Shown here: positions 29,684-37,257 of the stretch, one piece after another | Layout of the letters: the number at the start of each line of letters is the position of its first letter | Position numbering within the stretch: position 1 is the stretch's first letter | Assembly: GCF_004217555.1 (NCBI RefSeq) | Contig: NZ_SHKW01000007.1 | Span: forward strand, 186,001-250,000 | Source: Edaphobacter modestus | GTDB lineage: Bacteria; Acidobacteriota; Terriglobia; Terriglobales; Acidobacteriaceae | DNA: 64,000 nucleotides | Direction of reading: 5' to 3' | Notes under the pieces: model-generated | Told to the model about the DNA's origin: nothing | Database searches by the model: none | What the model saw: only the letters and a program-made list of their open reading frames with translations | Made by a program: the position numbers and the translations under genes

Positions 29684-29732
29684 CCGAGCGTACGCCAATT
29701 ATTCCCGAAACACACGCCAAATAATTCCGAAA

Positions 29733-30213
29733 CTCGGCGCCATTTAAAGCTGAAAGCTACACGCGCAGGTCGGCGGGCCTTTGGGCCTTGCAGCTGTGCT
29801 TGACCCCTTGTAGCTGTGCTCGACCTTTGACCTCTTCGGAGCGGAACCGACGCCAGACCCCATGCAAGGTGAACTCAGGTGAGAAAGCCGCCTAAAGCAT
29901 TTTCCCTGAAGCTCTATCCGGCAGAACAATACGCTTCGCAAACGGTTGTCGTTCCACGGCTTCGATTGCTCATCGGCTTCCATCGAAAGAGTTTCTGAAA
30001 CCAAGAGGCGACTATTGGAGTAAACTTCTGAAGCGAGGCAGGTCTCCCGTTCCATCCTATGAATCTTTCTCTCCAAGAATAAAGCGCCGGCGGATATAAT
30101 TTCGCCACGGGGCTCGAACAGAACTCTTGGGAGTTCCGATGGAACGAGCTTGAAAAACAGCTCCGAAGTCGAAACCGTATGTCTGACGTGGCTTACTTTC
30201 TGAGAGAAGGCCT
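29733..30213. other. Gene-free spacer between transposon and effector gene
   Basis: About 480 bp with no supported gene. It contains a local near-repeat (ttgcagctgtgct / ttgtagctgtgct) around 29790-29822. The promoter of the following 691-codon gene should lie in its right half. Confidence 0.35.
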
Positions 30214-32289
30214 ATGCCGAGTTCTTCAAGCATTCCACCGGGAGTTTCCGCTTCGCTGCGTTCCGCCCCCTCGAACAGAGCTCAGGGTGTTGTCGCCCGT
30301 CAAAACTCTTCCCGGTCGATGGCTCCGCCCGCCTATCGTGCCCCCAAAGATCTCTCGAAGATACCGGCGCCGTCGGCAGTCCAGCGATACCGGAACCTGG
30401 CAGGCGTACAGCAGGTCCGGCCCGCCCATTTCGACGCGCCCGTAAATCGTCCTTCCAGCAACTTGCCCGCGGGAGCTCCTCCCGTCTATCGGCCGCAACC
30501 ACTACGCGTCACCGCGCAGACGGGCTCGGTTCAAACGAAGAGTGGGGTGAAGAAAGCTCCGCCCGCGTACAGGCCCTTGGAGCAAGGGAGAACGGCTCAG
30601 CCGGCACGCACGTATGCCGGCGTTAGACCGCCGGTCGCCGGCAATCTCGCATCGCCTGCATTCCGTGGATTGTCCGGAGCATCTGGCGCGCCTCCTGTTT
30701 ACCGGCCGCAACCACCTCGCGCCGGAGTCCAGGCGAAATCCGCTCCAGGGCAGGGTGGATCGAAAGCCCCTCCGGTCTACCGGCCTATTCAGCAGGGGAG
30801 AACGGCTCAGCCGGCAGGTCTGAATGCCGGCCGAGGACCTTTCCTCACGAACCCCTCGAGGCTGCGCAGTGCTGCGCCTCCTGTCTATCGACCCGGAGCC
30901 GCTGGGATCCCCCTGCAAACCAAGAAAGGTTCTCTGCAGGCCCAGCCCAACGGTTGTGCACGACCGGGGTCGGCGCCCGCGATGGGCAACGCGGGAACCG
31001 CCACCGCGCAAGGGCTTGGGAGCCATCCGCAGACGCGGGTGACGCCTCGCCTCCCAGACGGGACGATTCAACCACTCATGGGTATGGAGCTGGAGTTACC
31101 GATCGTGGTGTTGACCGATCAGGAAGACAAGCTCGTGCTCAAGGTTCCATTCCTGAGGGGCAACGATTTCAAAGTAGAGGCGGACCACTCGCACCGGTTT
31201 GGAGAGGCCATCACGAACGGCAAGGGAAACATCAAGGACCCTACGATCGTAGAGATCGTGATGGATCCCTTCGACGAGCATCGCGACGACGCTGAGGATG
31301 GGATCTGGTTTTTCAAAGACGATGTGCAGAAGTTTATCGCCGGGGTCGAGAGGCTGACGCAGAATCGCACTCGGCCGGCCACCGTAGGGGAGTTGGCCCT
31401 GGAGCTCGGGCTTCGAGTCGAGAATGGCGCGAAGGATTATTTGATCGGTGTCCCCAGCACCAAACCTGCTGCCGACCCTGACAAGGCTTTAGTGCATTTC
31501 ACCATCGGCATCGGCCAATCCAGAATTGGAGAGGCGTCGAAATGGATTCGGGACAACTCGCGCGAGAACGAGGCGTCAAAGCTGGTGCAAACGTTGTCCA
31601 CGTCGTTCCGCGAGGCACTGACCGGGTTCATGGCGCAGAGCGGACTCTCCGAGCAGCATCAGACGCTCGCCCTGAACTTTTATTTCATGGCTTACAACAA
31701 TGCGAAGGCGTTGGATGTTTGGAAGAGTGGGAAGTTCGACAACCTTGGTGTGAGAAAGAACTATACCTATATGCTCTCGCGTGTCGCGTTCACCTCCGTG
31801 CTCGCGAGCCTGCCGGGGCCGGTGAAGACATTCATACGCGACTGCGCAGACCAGATGATTCTGGCGATATACAAAGATTTCGAGACCAAGGAAGGGTTGG
31901 AGTATTTTGGCGAGATCCTGAAGGGGAAGGCCAAAGCACAGTCCGCGTATTTTGGCGGCATGAAGGAACTGGGGACAGAGATGGTTGGTCCTCCAGGACA
32001 CAAGGAAGTCGGGATACCGATGGAACTACGTGCTATCGGGACCAGTCGCCAGAGCACCGAGGAGTGGTCTCAGAACGCCGAGAAGCTGATTCGCGCATCG
32101 AAGGCACAATTCGCCCCGCCGTTGCGGCTTCCGGACTTTCCAGATCTTCCACCTGTTGATTTCGGGCCACCTCTACCCCCAGGTCTGGGCCTCCCTCCCC
32201 CACCCCCGCCGAGGTTGGTGCAGCCTCCCCCCAACAACCTCGGCAACCAGGGACCGCCTCCAATCGTGAACCTACCGGACCTCTGGTAG
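30214..32289 (+). CDS. Putative secreted effector: APPxYRP repeats plus amidoligase-like core
   Basis: 691 residues; ATG 30214 follows agaagg. Residues ~1-280 are proline-rich and disordered, with six copies of an APP[AV]YR(P) motif (for example GAPPVYRPQP, KAPPAYRPLEQGRTAQPA) and runs of basic/polar linker. From ~290 a folded domain begins: IQPLMGMELELPIVVL, FKVEADHS, PTIVEIVMDPFDEH and LVHFTIGIGQS. The E-x-E, D, EIV-P and H-x-x-x-G spacing resembles glutamine-synthetase-like amidoligases, but this is a weak match made by eye. The C-terminus is a polyproline tail. The same repeat occurs in the T6SS-embedded protein at 49757-51460, so it is probably cargo of that machine or of a related contractile system. 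Confidence 0.55.
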   Translation: MPSSSSIPPGVSASLRSAPSNRAQGVVARQNSSRSMAPPAYRAPKDLSKIPAPSAVQRYRNLAGVQQVRPAHFDAPVNRPSSNLPAGAPPVYRPQPLRVTAQTGSVQTKSGVKKAPPAYRPLEQGRTAQPARTYAGVRPPVAGNLASPAFRGLSGASGAPPVYRPQPPRAGVQAKSAPGQGGSKAPPVYRPIQQGRTAQPAGLNAGRGPFLTNPSRLRSAAPPVYRPGAAGIPLQTKKGSLQAQPNGCARPGSAPAMGNAGTATAQGLGSHPQTRVTPRLPDGTIQPLMGMELELPIVVLTDQEDKLVLKVPFLRGNDFKVEADHSHRFGEAITNGKGNIKDPTIVEIVMDPFDEHRDDAEDGIWFFKDDVQKFIAGVERLTQNRTRPATVGELALELGLRVENGAKDYLIGVPSTKPAADPDKALVHFTIGIGQSRIGEASKWIRDNSRENEASKLVQTLSTSFREALTGFMAQSGLSEQHQTLALNFYFMAYNNAKALDVWKSGKFDNLGVRKNYTYMLSRVAFTSVLASLPGPVKTFIRDCADQMILAIYKDFETKEGLEYFGEILKGKAKAQSAYFGGMKELGTEMVGPPGHKEVGIPMELRAIGTSRQSTEEWSQNAEKLIRASKAQFAPPLRLPDFPDLPPVDFGPPLPPGLGLPPPPPPRLVQPPPNNLGNQGPPPIVNLPDLW

Positions 32290-32296
32290 ACGGGCC

Positions 32297-32430
32297 GTTC
32301 CATAGTGATAGAAGGTACCCTTCGGCACCTGAGCCGTGTCGAGAATTTCCTTTATCCCGGTGGCGTAATACCCATTTCGATGCATAAGCTGCAAACCCGT
32401 TTCAATGAGGTTATCTCGTGTAGACTTCAT
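32297..32430 (-). pseudogene. TetR/AcrR-family regulator, N-terminal fragment
   Basis: It reads MKSTRDNLIETGLQLMHRNG, then YYATGIKEILDTAQVPKGTF and YHY, the complete TetR helix-turn-helix. It ends abruptly 8 bp past the stop of the effector gene. The ligand-binding domain is missing. The break marks one edge of the inserted effector segment. Confidence 0.8.
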
Positions 32431-32672
32431 ACCCATCATCTTCTCCACGGGACCATCAAGTGCTAAGCCCGCCATAGGTACTTGAACAATAATCTAGTGG
32501 TGGCAATTCAGATCGTCAGGAGAAAGTCTACCTGCGAAGGCATGTCATTGTGTATCTATGCGCAACTGTACAGAAGCATAGAGTAGGAGGCAGTAAGTAT
32601 CTCTTGCCTCGCTGTGTTAGCAACCGGCTCGAGTAGTGTCTTCCCAGGATGGTTGCTTATATCTCAAAGCAC

Positions 32673-32945
32673 CTACCAGGCAGTTCGTTTCCGAGGGTGG
32701 ATGAACTTTCCGCTCGGGCCGTCGTGACCGATGAGAGCAAGATCAACGCTGGTCTTCGCTCCATCGACAATCTCCATCTGGGCGTGCTGCGTGCCCAACT
32801 CGATCTTTACCCATCCCGGATGGGCCGCGTTGACCTTAATGTTAGCAGACTGCAGTTCAGCCGCCAGGTGAACGGTGAACTGATTCAGCGCCGTCTTCGA
32901 TGCGTTAGTTCCTGGCTTGCCCCCGTGTTTTCGAGGAGAGCATGA
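32673..32945 (-). pseudogene. Short-chain dehydrogenase/reductase, C-terminal fragment
   Basis: The minus-strand frame without a start reads KHGGKPGTNASKTALNQFTV, then HLAAELQSANIKVNAAHPGW and VKIELGTQHAQMEIVDGAKT, ending HPRKRTAW before the stop at 32673. NASK..L...V..LA and the IKVNAAHPGWV block are SDR hallmarks; the catalytic Tyr position is occupied by another residue, so it may be shifted or lost. TetR-SDR pairs are common, and the TetR fragment at 32297-32430 was perhaps its regulator. Confidence 0.7.
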
Positions 32946-33407
32946 ATCCTAAGTTTTCGGCAGAAATGGGCCTGCCCCACGCATTCTCACCCGATTCGCA
33001 GCTGGTACGCCAAATAATTAGCACAGAAGTGTGCCAGATAATTTGTCAAACAACACACATGGAGTTGCCCAGCCGCGCCGTTGGTAAACATAGAGAACGG
33101 TATCGATGTCGCGCTTGCGCGGGCTGTACTGGAAAGCCTGCTGCGATGGGCGCATCGCCGCTCTGAGTTGCTAAATCTTATCGAACACTGCCCGCCGTGT
33201 CCGGCACACGACCTGCACAAACGCACGCAGCGTAGATGAGTTTCCTCTCGCAGTGAAAGCTGTCAATAAAAAGCGTAAACTTCATGAGTTCTGTTGCATT
33301 ACGAGCATGTCGTAGTCTGGAGTCGTGTTCGCCACGCGTACATTGGATGCTACTAGGCACGATCCTTGTTTTGACACAAACTGATTGCATTACCTGAAGG
33401 TGTCGTC
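32946..33407. other. Gene-free junction upstream of the ubiquitin-like cassette
   Basis: About 460 bp without a supported gene. It contains transposon-end relics (tacgccaaataatt at 33006-33019 and a weaker copy near 33031-33047) and a ttctgttgcattac motif near 33291 resembling the IS6 end at 12 kb. A TTGACA-like hexamer at about 33371 lies ~37 bp before the J-domain gene, but no good -10 follows it. Confidence 0.4.
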
Positions 33408-33704
33408 GTGGTGACTTGGCGAGAGATTAAACAATCCACGCTCCCTGAGCCAGATCAAATCCTTTGGCGAGAGACAACCGGTTCATCTTCGTCCGATTAC
33501 TACGAGGATCTCCACATCACGCGTGACGCTTCACCCATCGAAATTAAGACCGCTTATCGCAGGCTTGCATTGAAGTATCATCCGGATCTCAACCGCCCTT
33601 CTGCGATGGAGTTGGCAGCAACTCGAATGAGGCACTTGAATCTCGCTTATCAGGTACTCAGTTCCCCGGATCGGCGTAAGGCCTATGATCGCTCAATCGC
33701 CTGA
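33408..33704 (+). CDS. J-domain (DnaJ-like) co-chaperone, first gene of the ubiquitin-like cassette
   Basis: 98 residues from a GTG start. Residues ~30-95 form a J domain: DYYEDLHITRDASPIEIKTA, then YRRLALKYHPDLN with the essential HPD (58-60), and LAYQVLSSPDRRKAYD. There is no Gly/Phe-rich region, zinc finger or client-binding domain, so it should recruit and stimulate an Hsp70 at a site set by its short N-terminus or by partners. Its 3' end overlaps the E1 gene by 20 nt, which suggests translational coupling and shared function. A lone J domain leading a ubiquitin-like operon is unusual. Confidence 0.85.
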   Translation: MVTWREIKQSTLPEPDQILWRETTGSSSSDYYEDLHITRDASPIEIKTAYRRLALKYHPDLNRPSAMELAATRMRHLNLAYQVLSSPDRRKAYDRSIA

Positions 33705-34887
33705 GCCGGTAACATCTTTCCGTCCAATTGCCAGTAACGAGCGCTTCAGCAGGCAAAGCCAAATACACGGATGGTCGCAGGAGGTGCTCTCCCGAGCAAA
33801 ATTGCTCGTCGCAGGTTGTGGGGCTCTCGGGAACGAGACACTCAAGAATCTTGCCCTGCTGGGTATCGGAACCGTGGGAATGATCGACTTCGATTCAATC
33901 GAAGTGATTAATTTGTCGCGCTCCGTCCTCTTTCGCAAGACCGATGTGGGACAGCCAAAGGCACACGTTGCTGCATCACGTCTGGCCGAAATTCACCCCG
34001 AGATGCAAGTTACTCCAATGCACCTGGATCTCACATCGGAGTTGGGCGCGGGCACGATTTCCGATTACGATCTCGTCCTCGGCTGCTTGGACAATATCGA
34101 GGCTCGTTGGCACCTTAATCGACTCTGCCATGCAGCAAGTGTTCCCTGGATCGACGCCGGGATAGAAGCTTCCGCGGGACAGATCGCTTACTTCGATGCT
34201 CTTAATGGCCCTTGCTACGAGTGCAGCATGTCCTCCTCTATGTGGCAGCGACTCAATGAAAGGCGCTCGTGCCTGCTACCCGCTCAGCAGCGGGCCGTTC
34301 CGCGTAACATCGCAACCACATCCATCATCAGCTCGCTCGTTGCAGCCTTGCAGGTACAGGAAGCCGTGTCGCAGCTGCACCATCGCTTCGCTCCACCCCA
34401 AACCCAGTCAAAGTGGTCCGTTCTCCGAAGCGGCGATCGCATCACAACGAGGCTCGCGCCTTACTCGATCTCCGTACTGCATAGCCGGCGAAATGATGTA
34501 TGTCTTGCGCATCACGACACTTCGATTGCAATCTTTGACCTCGAAGTGTCACCAAGCCAGATTTCGGTCGAACAGATTTTGACATACACGAATATGGATG
34601 CGGTCGAACTTGACTGGGATATCGCGATCGCCCTCGAGTGTCCAACCTGTGGGACAAATCCCGTCTGCCTTCCATCGTTTCGGGTCGTTGCCTCCGATCT
34701 GAATTGTCCGGTTTGTTGTGATCCGCGTCGGCCGGAGTGGCAGAGTCGCATCACTCGTGGATCCAGGCTCGCGACTCGAACTCTTGCCGACCTCGGAATT
34801 CCGCCGCGCTCCTACCTCTCACTCGTTACTAACAATGAACATCGCCTCCATTGCCGTCTTCAGAAGACGAATAGGATGAGAGCCTGA
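33685..34887 (+). CDS. E1-like (ThiF/MoeB/HesA-fold) Ubl-activating enzyme
   Basis: 400 residues. ERFSRQ (20-25, the Arg finger region of E1s) and the nucleotide loop VAGCGALGN (GxGxxG 44-49) lead into IDFDSIEVINLSR, a Lys in GQPKAHVA (92) and Asp 136 in GCLDN. A CxxC pair stands at 177/180 and a Cys at 196 (ERRSC) is a candidate thioester site. The C-terminal ~160 residues carry two further CxxC pairs (319/322, 341/344), probably a zinc ribbon, not part of simple ThiF or MoeB. Family role: adenylates the C-terminal Gly of a ubiquitin-like protein and passes it on as thioester. The next gene encodes a Gly-Gly Ubl 2 nt downstream, then an E2-like protein. Confidence 0.9.
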   Translation: MIAQSPEPVTSFRPIASNERFSRQSQIHGWSQEVLSRAKLLVAGCGALGNETLKNLALLGIGTVGMIDFDSIEVINLSRSVLFRKTDVGQPKAHVAASRLAEIHPEMQVTPMHLDLTSELGAGTISDYDLVLGCLDNIEARWHLNRLCHAASVPWIDAGIEASAGQIAYFDALNGPCYECSMSSSMWQRLNERRSCLLPAQQRAVPRNIATTSIISSLVAALQVQEAVSQLHHRFAPPQTQSKWSVLRSGDRITTRLAPYSISVLHSRRNDVCLAHHDTSIAIFDLEVSPSQISVEQILTYTNMDAVELDWDIAIALECPTCGTNPVCLPSFRVVASDLNCPVCCDPRRPEWQSRITRGSRLATRTLADLGIPPRSYLSLVTNNEHRLHCRLQKTNRMRA

Positions 34888-34889
34888 GT

Positions 34890-35144
34890 ATGACCGTGGA
34901 CACCATCACCATCACGATAAGCCTCTACGACGGCAGCCGTCGTGCCGAGGTGACCCTTCCCATCAGTATGTCGGTCGGAGATCTCATGGACCAGTGTTCG
35001 CGGCGCTGGTCGCTCCCGCATGCCACCTTTGTCTTCCGGCTCATCGGCTCCGATGAGCTCCTGCTCGAAGGCGAGTCTCTGCGGCTTGCCGGCGTTCGCG
35101 ATGGTGCCGAACTCCAGATCTATCCCATCCTAGAAGGTGGCTAA
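34890..35144 (+). CDS. YukD/ubiquitin-like protein with C-terminal Gly-Gly
   Basis: 84 residues. The pattern is a beta-grasp Ubl of YukD type: strand TITITISLYDGS, strand RAEVTLPISMSVGDLMDQC with the helix, FVFRLIGSDELLLEG, then the conserved SLRLAGVRDGAELQIYP. The last residues are LEGG and the TAA follows at once, so the Gly-Gly tail is exposed without processing. YukD-like Ubls have been proposed to be conjugated where E1/E2 genes are adjacent; here both flank it (2 nt from E1, 4 nt to E2). The fold is a pattern call, since sequence similarity in this class is low. Confidence 0.85.
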   Translation: MTVDTITITISLYDGSRRAEVTLPISMSVGDLMDQCSRRWSLPHATFVFRLIGSDELLLEGESLRLAGVRDGAELQIYPILEGG

Positions 35145-35148
35145 TCCT

Positions 35149-35643
35149 ATGCATCCCGTTCGCCGTCGACGTCTTTTGAGCGATTTCGCCGCCGTTCAGC
35201 GGCTTGCTACAGCGTCCGAAGGTCGCATCGTTGTGCAGTCCGCTTCAGGTGATCCGCCTGATTCCTATGTCCTGGGCTTTCATTGCCGAAGCCTTTCCGA
35301 GCTGAGTCCCCGCGGTCCAGTCTTCACCGATCATCATCATGTCAAGCTGCAATGCCTGGCCGCTTATCCCGCACAACCGCCGTATGCCACTATGCTAACC
35401 CCTGTCGTGCACCCGCACATTTGGCCTAACCGCGTCCTATGCCTGGGCTCATGGAAGCCACATGAGAAACTCGACAGCCTTGTCCAGCGTATTGGCTCCA
35501 TCCTCTGCTACGACCCGACCGCAATCAACTGGCGCAGCGTAGCCGACGACGATGCCGCCGCCTGGGCTCGTACCCATCAGAACCTGTTCCCTCTCGACCA
35601 TCCCTTCCCTTCCGTCGCTACGCTCACCTGCGATCATGTCTGA
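35149..35643 (+). CDS. E2-like (UBC-fold) Ubl-conjugating enzyme
   Basis: 164 residues from ATG 35149; a GTG at 35137 overlapping the Ubl stop is an alternative. A basic N-terminal helix (VRRRRLLSDFAAVQRLA) is followed by beta strands, then the core LQCLAAYPAQPPYATMLTPV, HPHIWPNRVLCLGSWKPHE. The HPH (88-90) stands where E2s have HPN and Cys98 in VLCLG is where E2s have the catalytic Cys. The following W/L-x(n)-IGSILCYDPTAINW fits the helix after the active site. It should take the Ubl from E1 and pass it to a target Lys. The gene overlaps the JAMM gene by 8 nt. Confidence 0.83.
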   Translation: MHPVRRRRLLSDFAAVQRLATASEGRIVVQSASGDPPDSYVLGFHCRSLSELSPRGPVFTDHHHVKLQCLAAYPAQPPYATMLTPVVHPHIWPNRVLCLGSWKPHEKLDSLVQRIGSILCYDPTAINWRSVADDDAAAWARTHQNLFPLDHPFPSVATLTCDHV

Positions 35644-36166
35644 TAAGCCCGAACGTGACGCCATCCAATGGCGAGAACTTCCTGGCTTCTCTTCTGCCGC
35701 GACCGATCTCCCATCCGTTCCGATCGTAAAAGTTGCTCAGGCTGTCCTGAGATCCGTTCAAGACCACCTGAATGGGGATATCACGATCGAACGGATGGGC
35801 TTACTCCTCGGGTATGTCGAGCAGCAAGTCGGCGCACCGCTCATCGTCAACATCCTGGCCTCGCATCCGCTTCACTCACTATCTGCATCTTCCACCCATG
35901 TCGCCATGCTCCGCGATCAGTGGCCATCCGCATGGCGCCACTTCACCCCCGTCAAGCCAGATATACAACTCCTAGGCTGGTATCACAGCCACCCAGGGCA
36001 CGGTATCTTTCTCTCCACAACAGACCTCAACACCCAAGCCCTGTGGTTTCGCCAGCAATGGCATGTCGCGCTTGTCTACGATCCGATCTCCTCTACCCTT
36101 GGTGCGTTCTGTGGTCCGCAAGGTTGCAGAACACCAATCCTAGCGACAGACTCCAACGATCGGTAA
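35636..36166 (+). CDS. JAMM/JAB metallopeptidase (Ubl deconjugase)
   Basis: 176 residues from ATG 35636, chosen because the open frame upstream is E2 sequence read out of frame. The complete JAMM set is visible: Glu52 (ERMGLLLG), then GWYHSHPGHGIFLSTTD with His117, His119, Ser127 and Asp130 (HxH-x7-S-x2-D), so Zn2+ binding and activity are expected. Because the Ubl already ends in Gly-Gly, the peptidase more likely removes Ubl from targets than matures a precursor. It is the last gene of the five-gene cassette. Its 3' end overlaps the convergent RING-like gene by 27 bp. Confidence 0.9.
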   Translation: MSDKPERDAIQWRELPGFSSAATDLPSVPIVKVAQAVLRSVQDHLNGDITIERMGLLLGYVEQQVGAPLIVNILASHPLHSLSASSTHVAMLRDQWPSAWRHFTPVKPDIQLLGWYHSHPGHGIFLSTTDLNTQALWFRQQWHVALVYDPISSTLGAFCGPQGCRTPILATDSNDR

Positions 36167-36574
36167 AAAAATCATTACAGATCCGCAATGGACGCACCGT
36201 CCCGAAAGATTCTCCGCAATCCACTCGACGCTCTCCTGTCGGTACCCTACCCCGCACCTACAGGTGTGAATCTCCTCACCCATGGAAAATGGAACCCCGT
36301 CGATCGGGTCGGCATAAATATCTTCATTGCTCGCCTGATCCAGCAACGAAAGGACCATAGATGGTTCTTCAGCATTCACTTTTGCGAAACGCTCCTGCTG
36401 GACCGCCGTCTGAGGTGCGTTCGCAGGCTCGACCAACACTGTTGCAAAATCGGTGATTGTGTCATCTTCATTCGAAGCGCCAGCTCGAGCCTGTGCCGTT
36501 CGCACGATTCGCATTGCGAACCATAGCGCCAGTACCAGCAACAACAGATCGACTGCCAGCATCACCGAAATCAC
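36140..36574 (-). CDS. Membrane-anchored protein with RING-like zinc motif (candidate E3)
   Basis: 144 residues. One N-terminal transmembrane helix (~4-20, VMLAVDLLLLVLALWFA), a ~70-residue acidic linker, then a small cysteine domain: GVPFSMGEEIHTCRCGVGY, WIAEN, GRCVHCG. Cysteines are at 105, 107, 127 and 130, and the layout (C-x-CG...Y...S..WI.....C..C) resembles the second half of a RING/treble-clef domain with one zinc site. Prokaryotic RING-like proteins near E1/E2/Ubl/JAB genes have been described as likely E3s, so a membrane E3 or scaffold is the working idea; a simple zinc ribbon is the alternative. It is convergent with the JAMM gene and divergent from tssJ. Confidence 0.6.
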   Translation of the reverse strand: MISVMLAVDLLLLVLALWFAMRIVRTAQARAGASNEDDTITDFATVLVEPANAPQTAVQQERFAKVNAEEPSMVLSLLDQASNEDIYADPIDGVPFSMGEEIHTCRCGVGYRQESVEWIAENLSGRCVHCGSVMIFLPIVGVCR

Positions 36575-36722
36575 ACTATCACCTGATTTAGGCAGTAGCC
36601 TCAGAGACGCTTCCCCGATCGGCGGGCGAAGCGATCTACATTACCATTCTCATCATGTTCCGCTGCGCTATTGCACACAAGTACCGATGTGGTATCTCCC
36701 CTAATTGTTGTATTCCTCCAAA

Positions 36723-36751
36723 TTGACGGCCTCATAGGGCCGGACTATAGT
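36723..36751 (+). promoter_or_regulatory. Candidate sigma-70 promoter of the T6SS operon
   Basis: TTGACG (36723-36728), a 17-bp spacer and TATAGT (36746-36751) make a near-consensus promoter pointing at tssJ. The transcript would start about 36758, leaving a leader of only ~9 nt before ATG 36767 and no strong Shine-Dalgarno. Confidence 0.5.
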
Positions 36752-36766
36752 CAGGTTCGATCAATC

Positions 36767-37234
36767 ATGCGTCGCTCTCGCCTCTTCTTCACGCTCGTGG
36801 GCCTGTTCTGTGGCGCGTGCGTCGTGGGATGTTCTTCAATCAGGAAGGTGAGCCACCTGAGCGGACAGATCACTCTGGATGCTATGGTCGCCCCCGACGC
36901 CAATCAGAACATGCCCGTAGCGGTCGATCTCCTCATCGTCGACGATAAAAAAACTCTTGCTGAAGTCTCAGCATTCACCGCCCAGGCCTGGTTCGACAAA
37001 CGGACGACATACCTCCGTATGCATCCGACCACCGTGCACGTATCTTCGTGGGAGTGGATCCCCGGCCAGCAGTTGGCATCAATCAAAATTCCTCAAACTG
37101 CAGTCGCCGATGGCATCCTTCTCTTCGCCAATTACTCTACTGCTGGTGACCACAACGCCGTTCTTCCCAAGAACGGTACTATACGCATCGAGTTCGGTCC
37201 AAAGGACTTCAAGATCCTTTCCAATTCAAACTGA
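36767..37234 (+). CDS. tssJ: T6SS outer-membrane lipoprotein TssJ-like
   Basis: 155 residues from ATG 36767; the longer frame upstream is not needed because a lipoprotein signal begins here (MRRSRLFFTLVGLFCGACVV) with the lipobox Cys at ~22 (VVGC). The mature part is a beta-sandwich-like sequence (QITLDAMVAPDANQNMPVAV, DLLIVDD) consistent with TssJ, which anchors the TssJ-TssL-TssM membrane complex in the outer membrane. Direct sequence resemblance to classical TssJ is modest; the place (first gene, before tssK-L-M) supports it. tssK follows 23 bp downstream. Confidence 0.7.
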   Translation: MRRSRLFFTLVGLFCGACVVGCSSIRKVSHLSGQITLDAMVAPDANQNMPVAVDLLIVDDKKTLAEVSAFTAQAWFDKRTTYLRMHPTTVHVSSWEWIPGQQLASIKIPQTAVADGILLFANYSTAGDHNAVLPKNGTIRIEFGPKDFKILSNSN

Positions 37235-37257
37235 ACATTCACAGGAGCACTCCGCAC

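Larger units (their letters stand above)
27286..29732 (+). mobile_element. Two-gene Tn552/Tn5053-like (TniA/TniB) transposon
   Basis: The left end has two tandem 20-bp repeats, tttcggaattatttggcgta (27286-27305) and a one-mismatch copy (27309-27328). The right end has matching inverted copies at 29691-29710 and 29714-29732. Tandem sites at both ends are characteristic of Mu-like/TniA transposases. Inside are a DDE transposase and an AAA ATPase. Related end and ATPase relics occur at 13896-14080, 33006-33025 and 56405-56424. Confidence 0.8.

Noticed and set aside
31542..32159. 205-codon plus-strand frame inside the APPxYRP effector gene
   Set aside because: It is a shifted frame of the 691-residue gene; the latter has the start site, repeats and domain structure.
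33408..36166. Cassette considered as a ThiS/MoaD-type sulfur-carrier pathway
   Set aside because: E2-like and JAMM genes with catalytic residues are present and no thiamine or molybdopterin biosynthesis genes are nearby.
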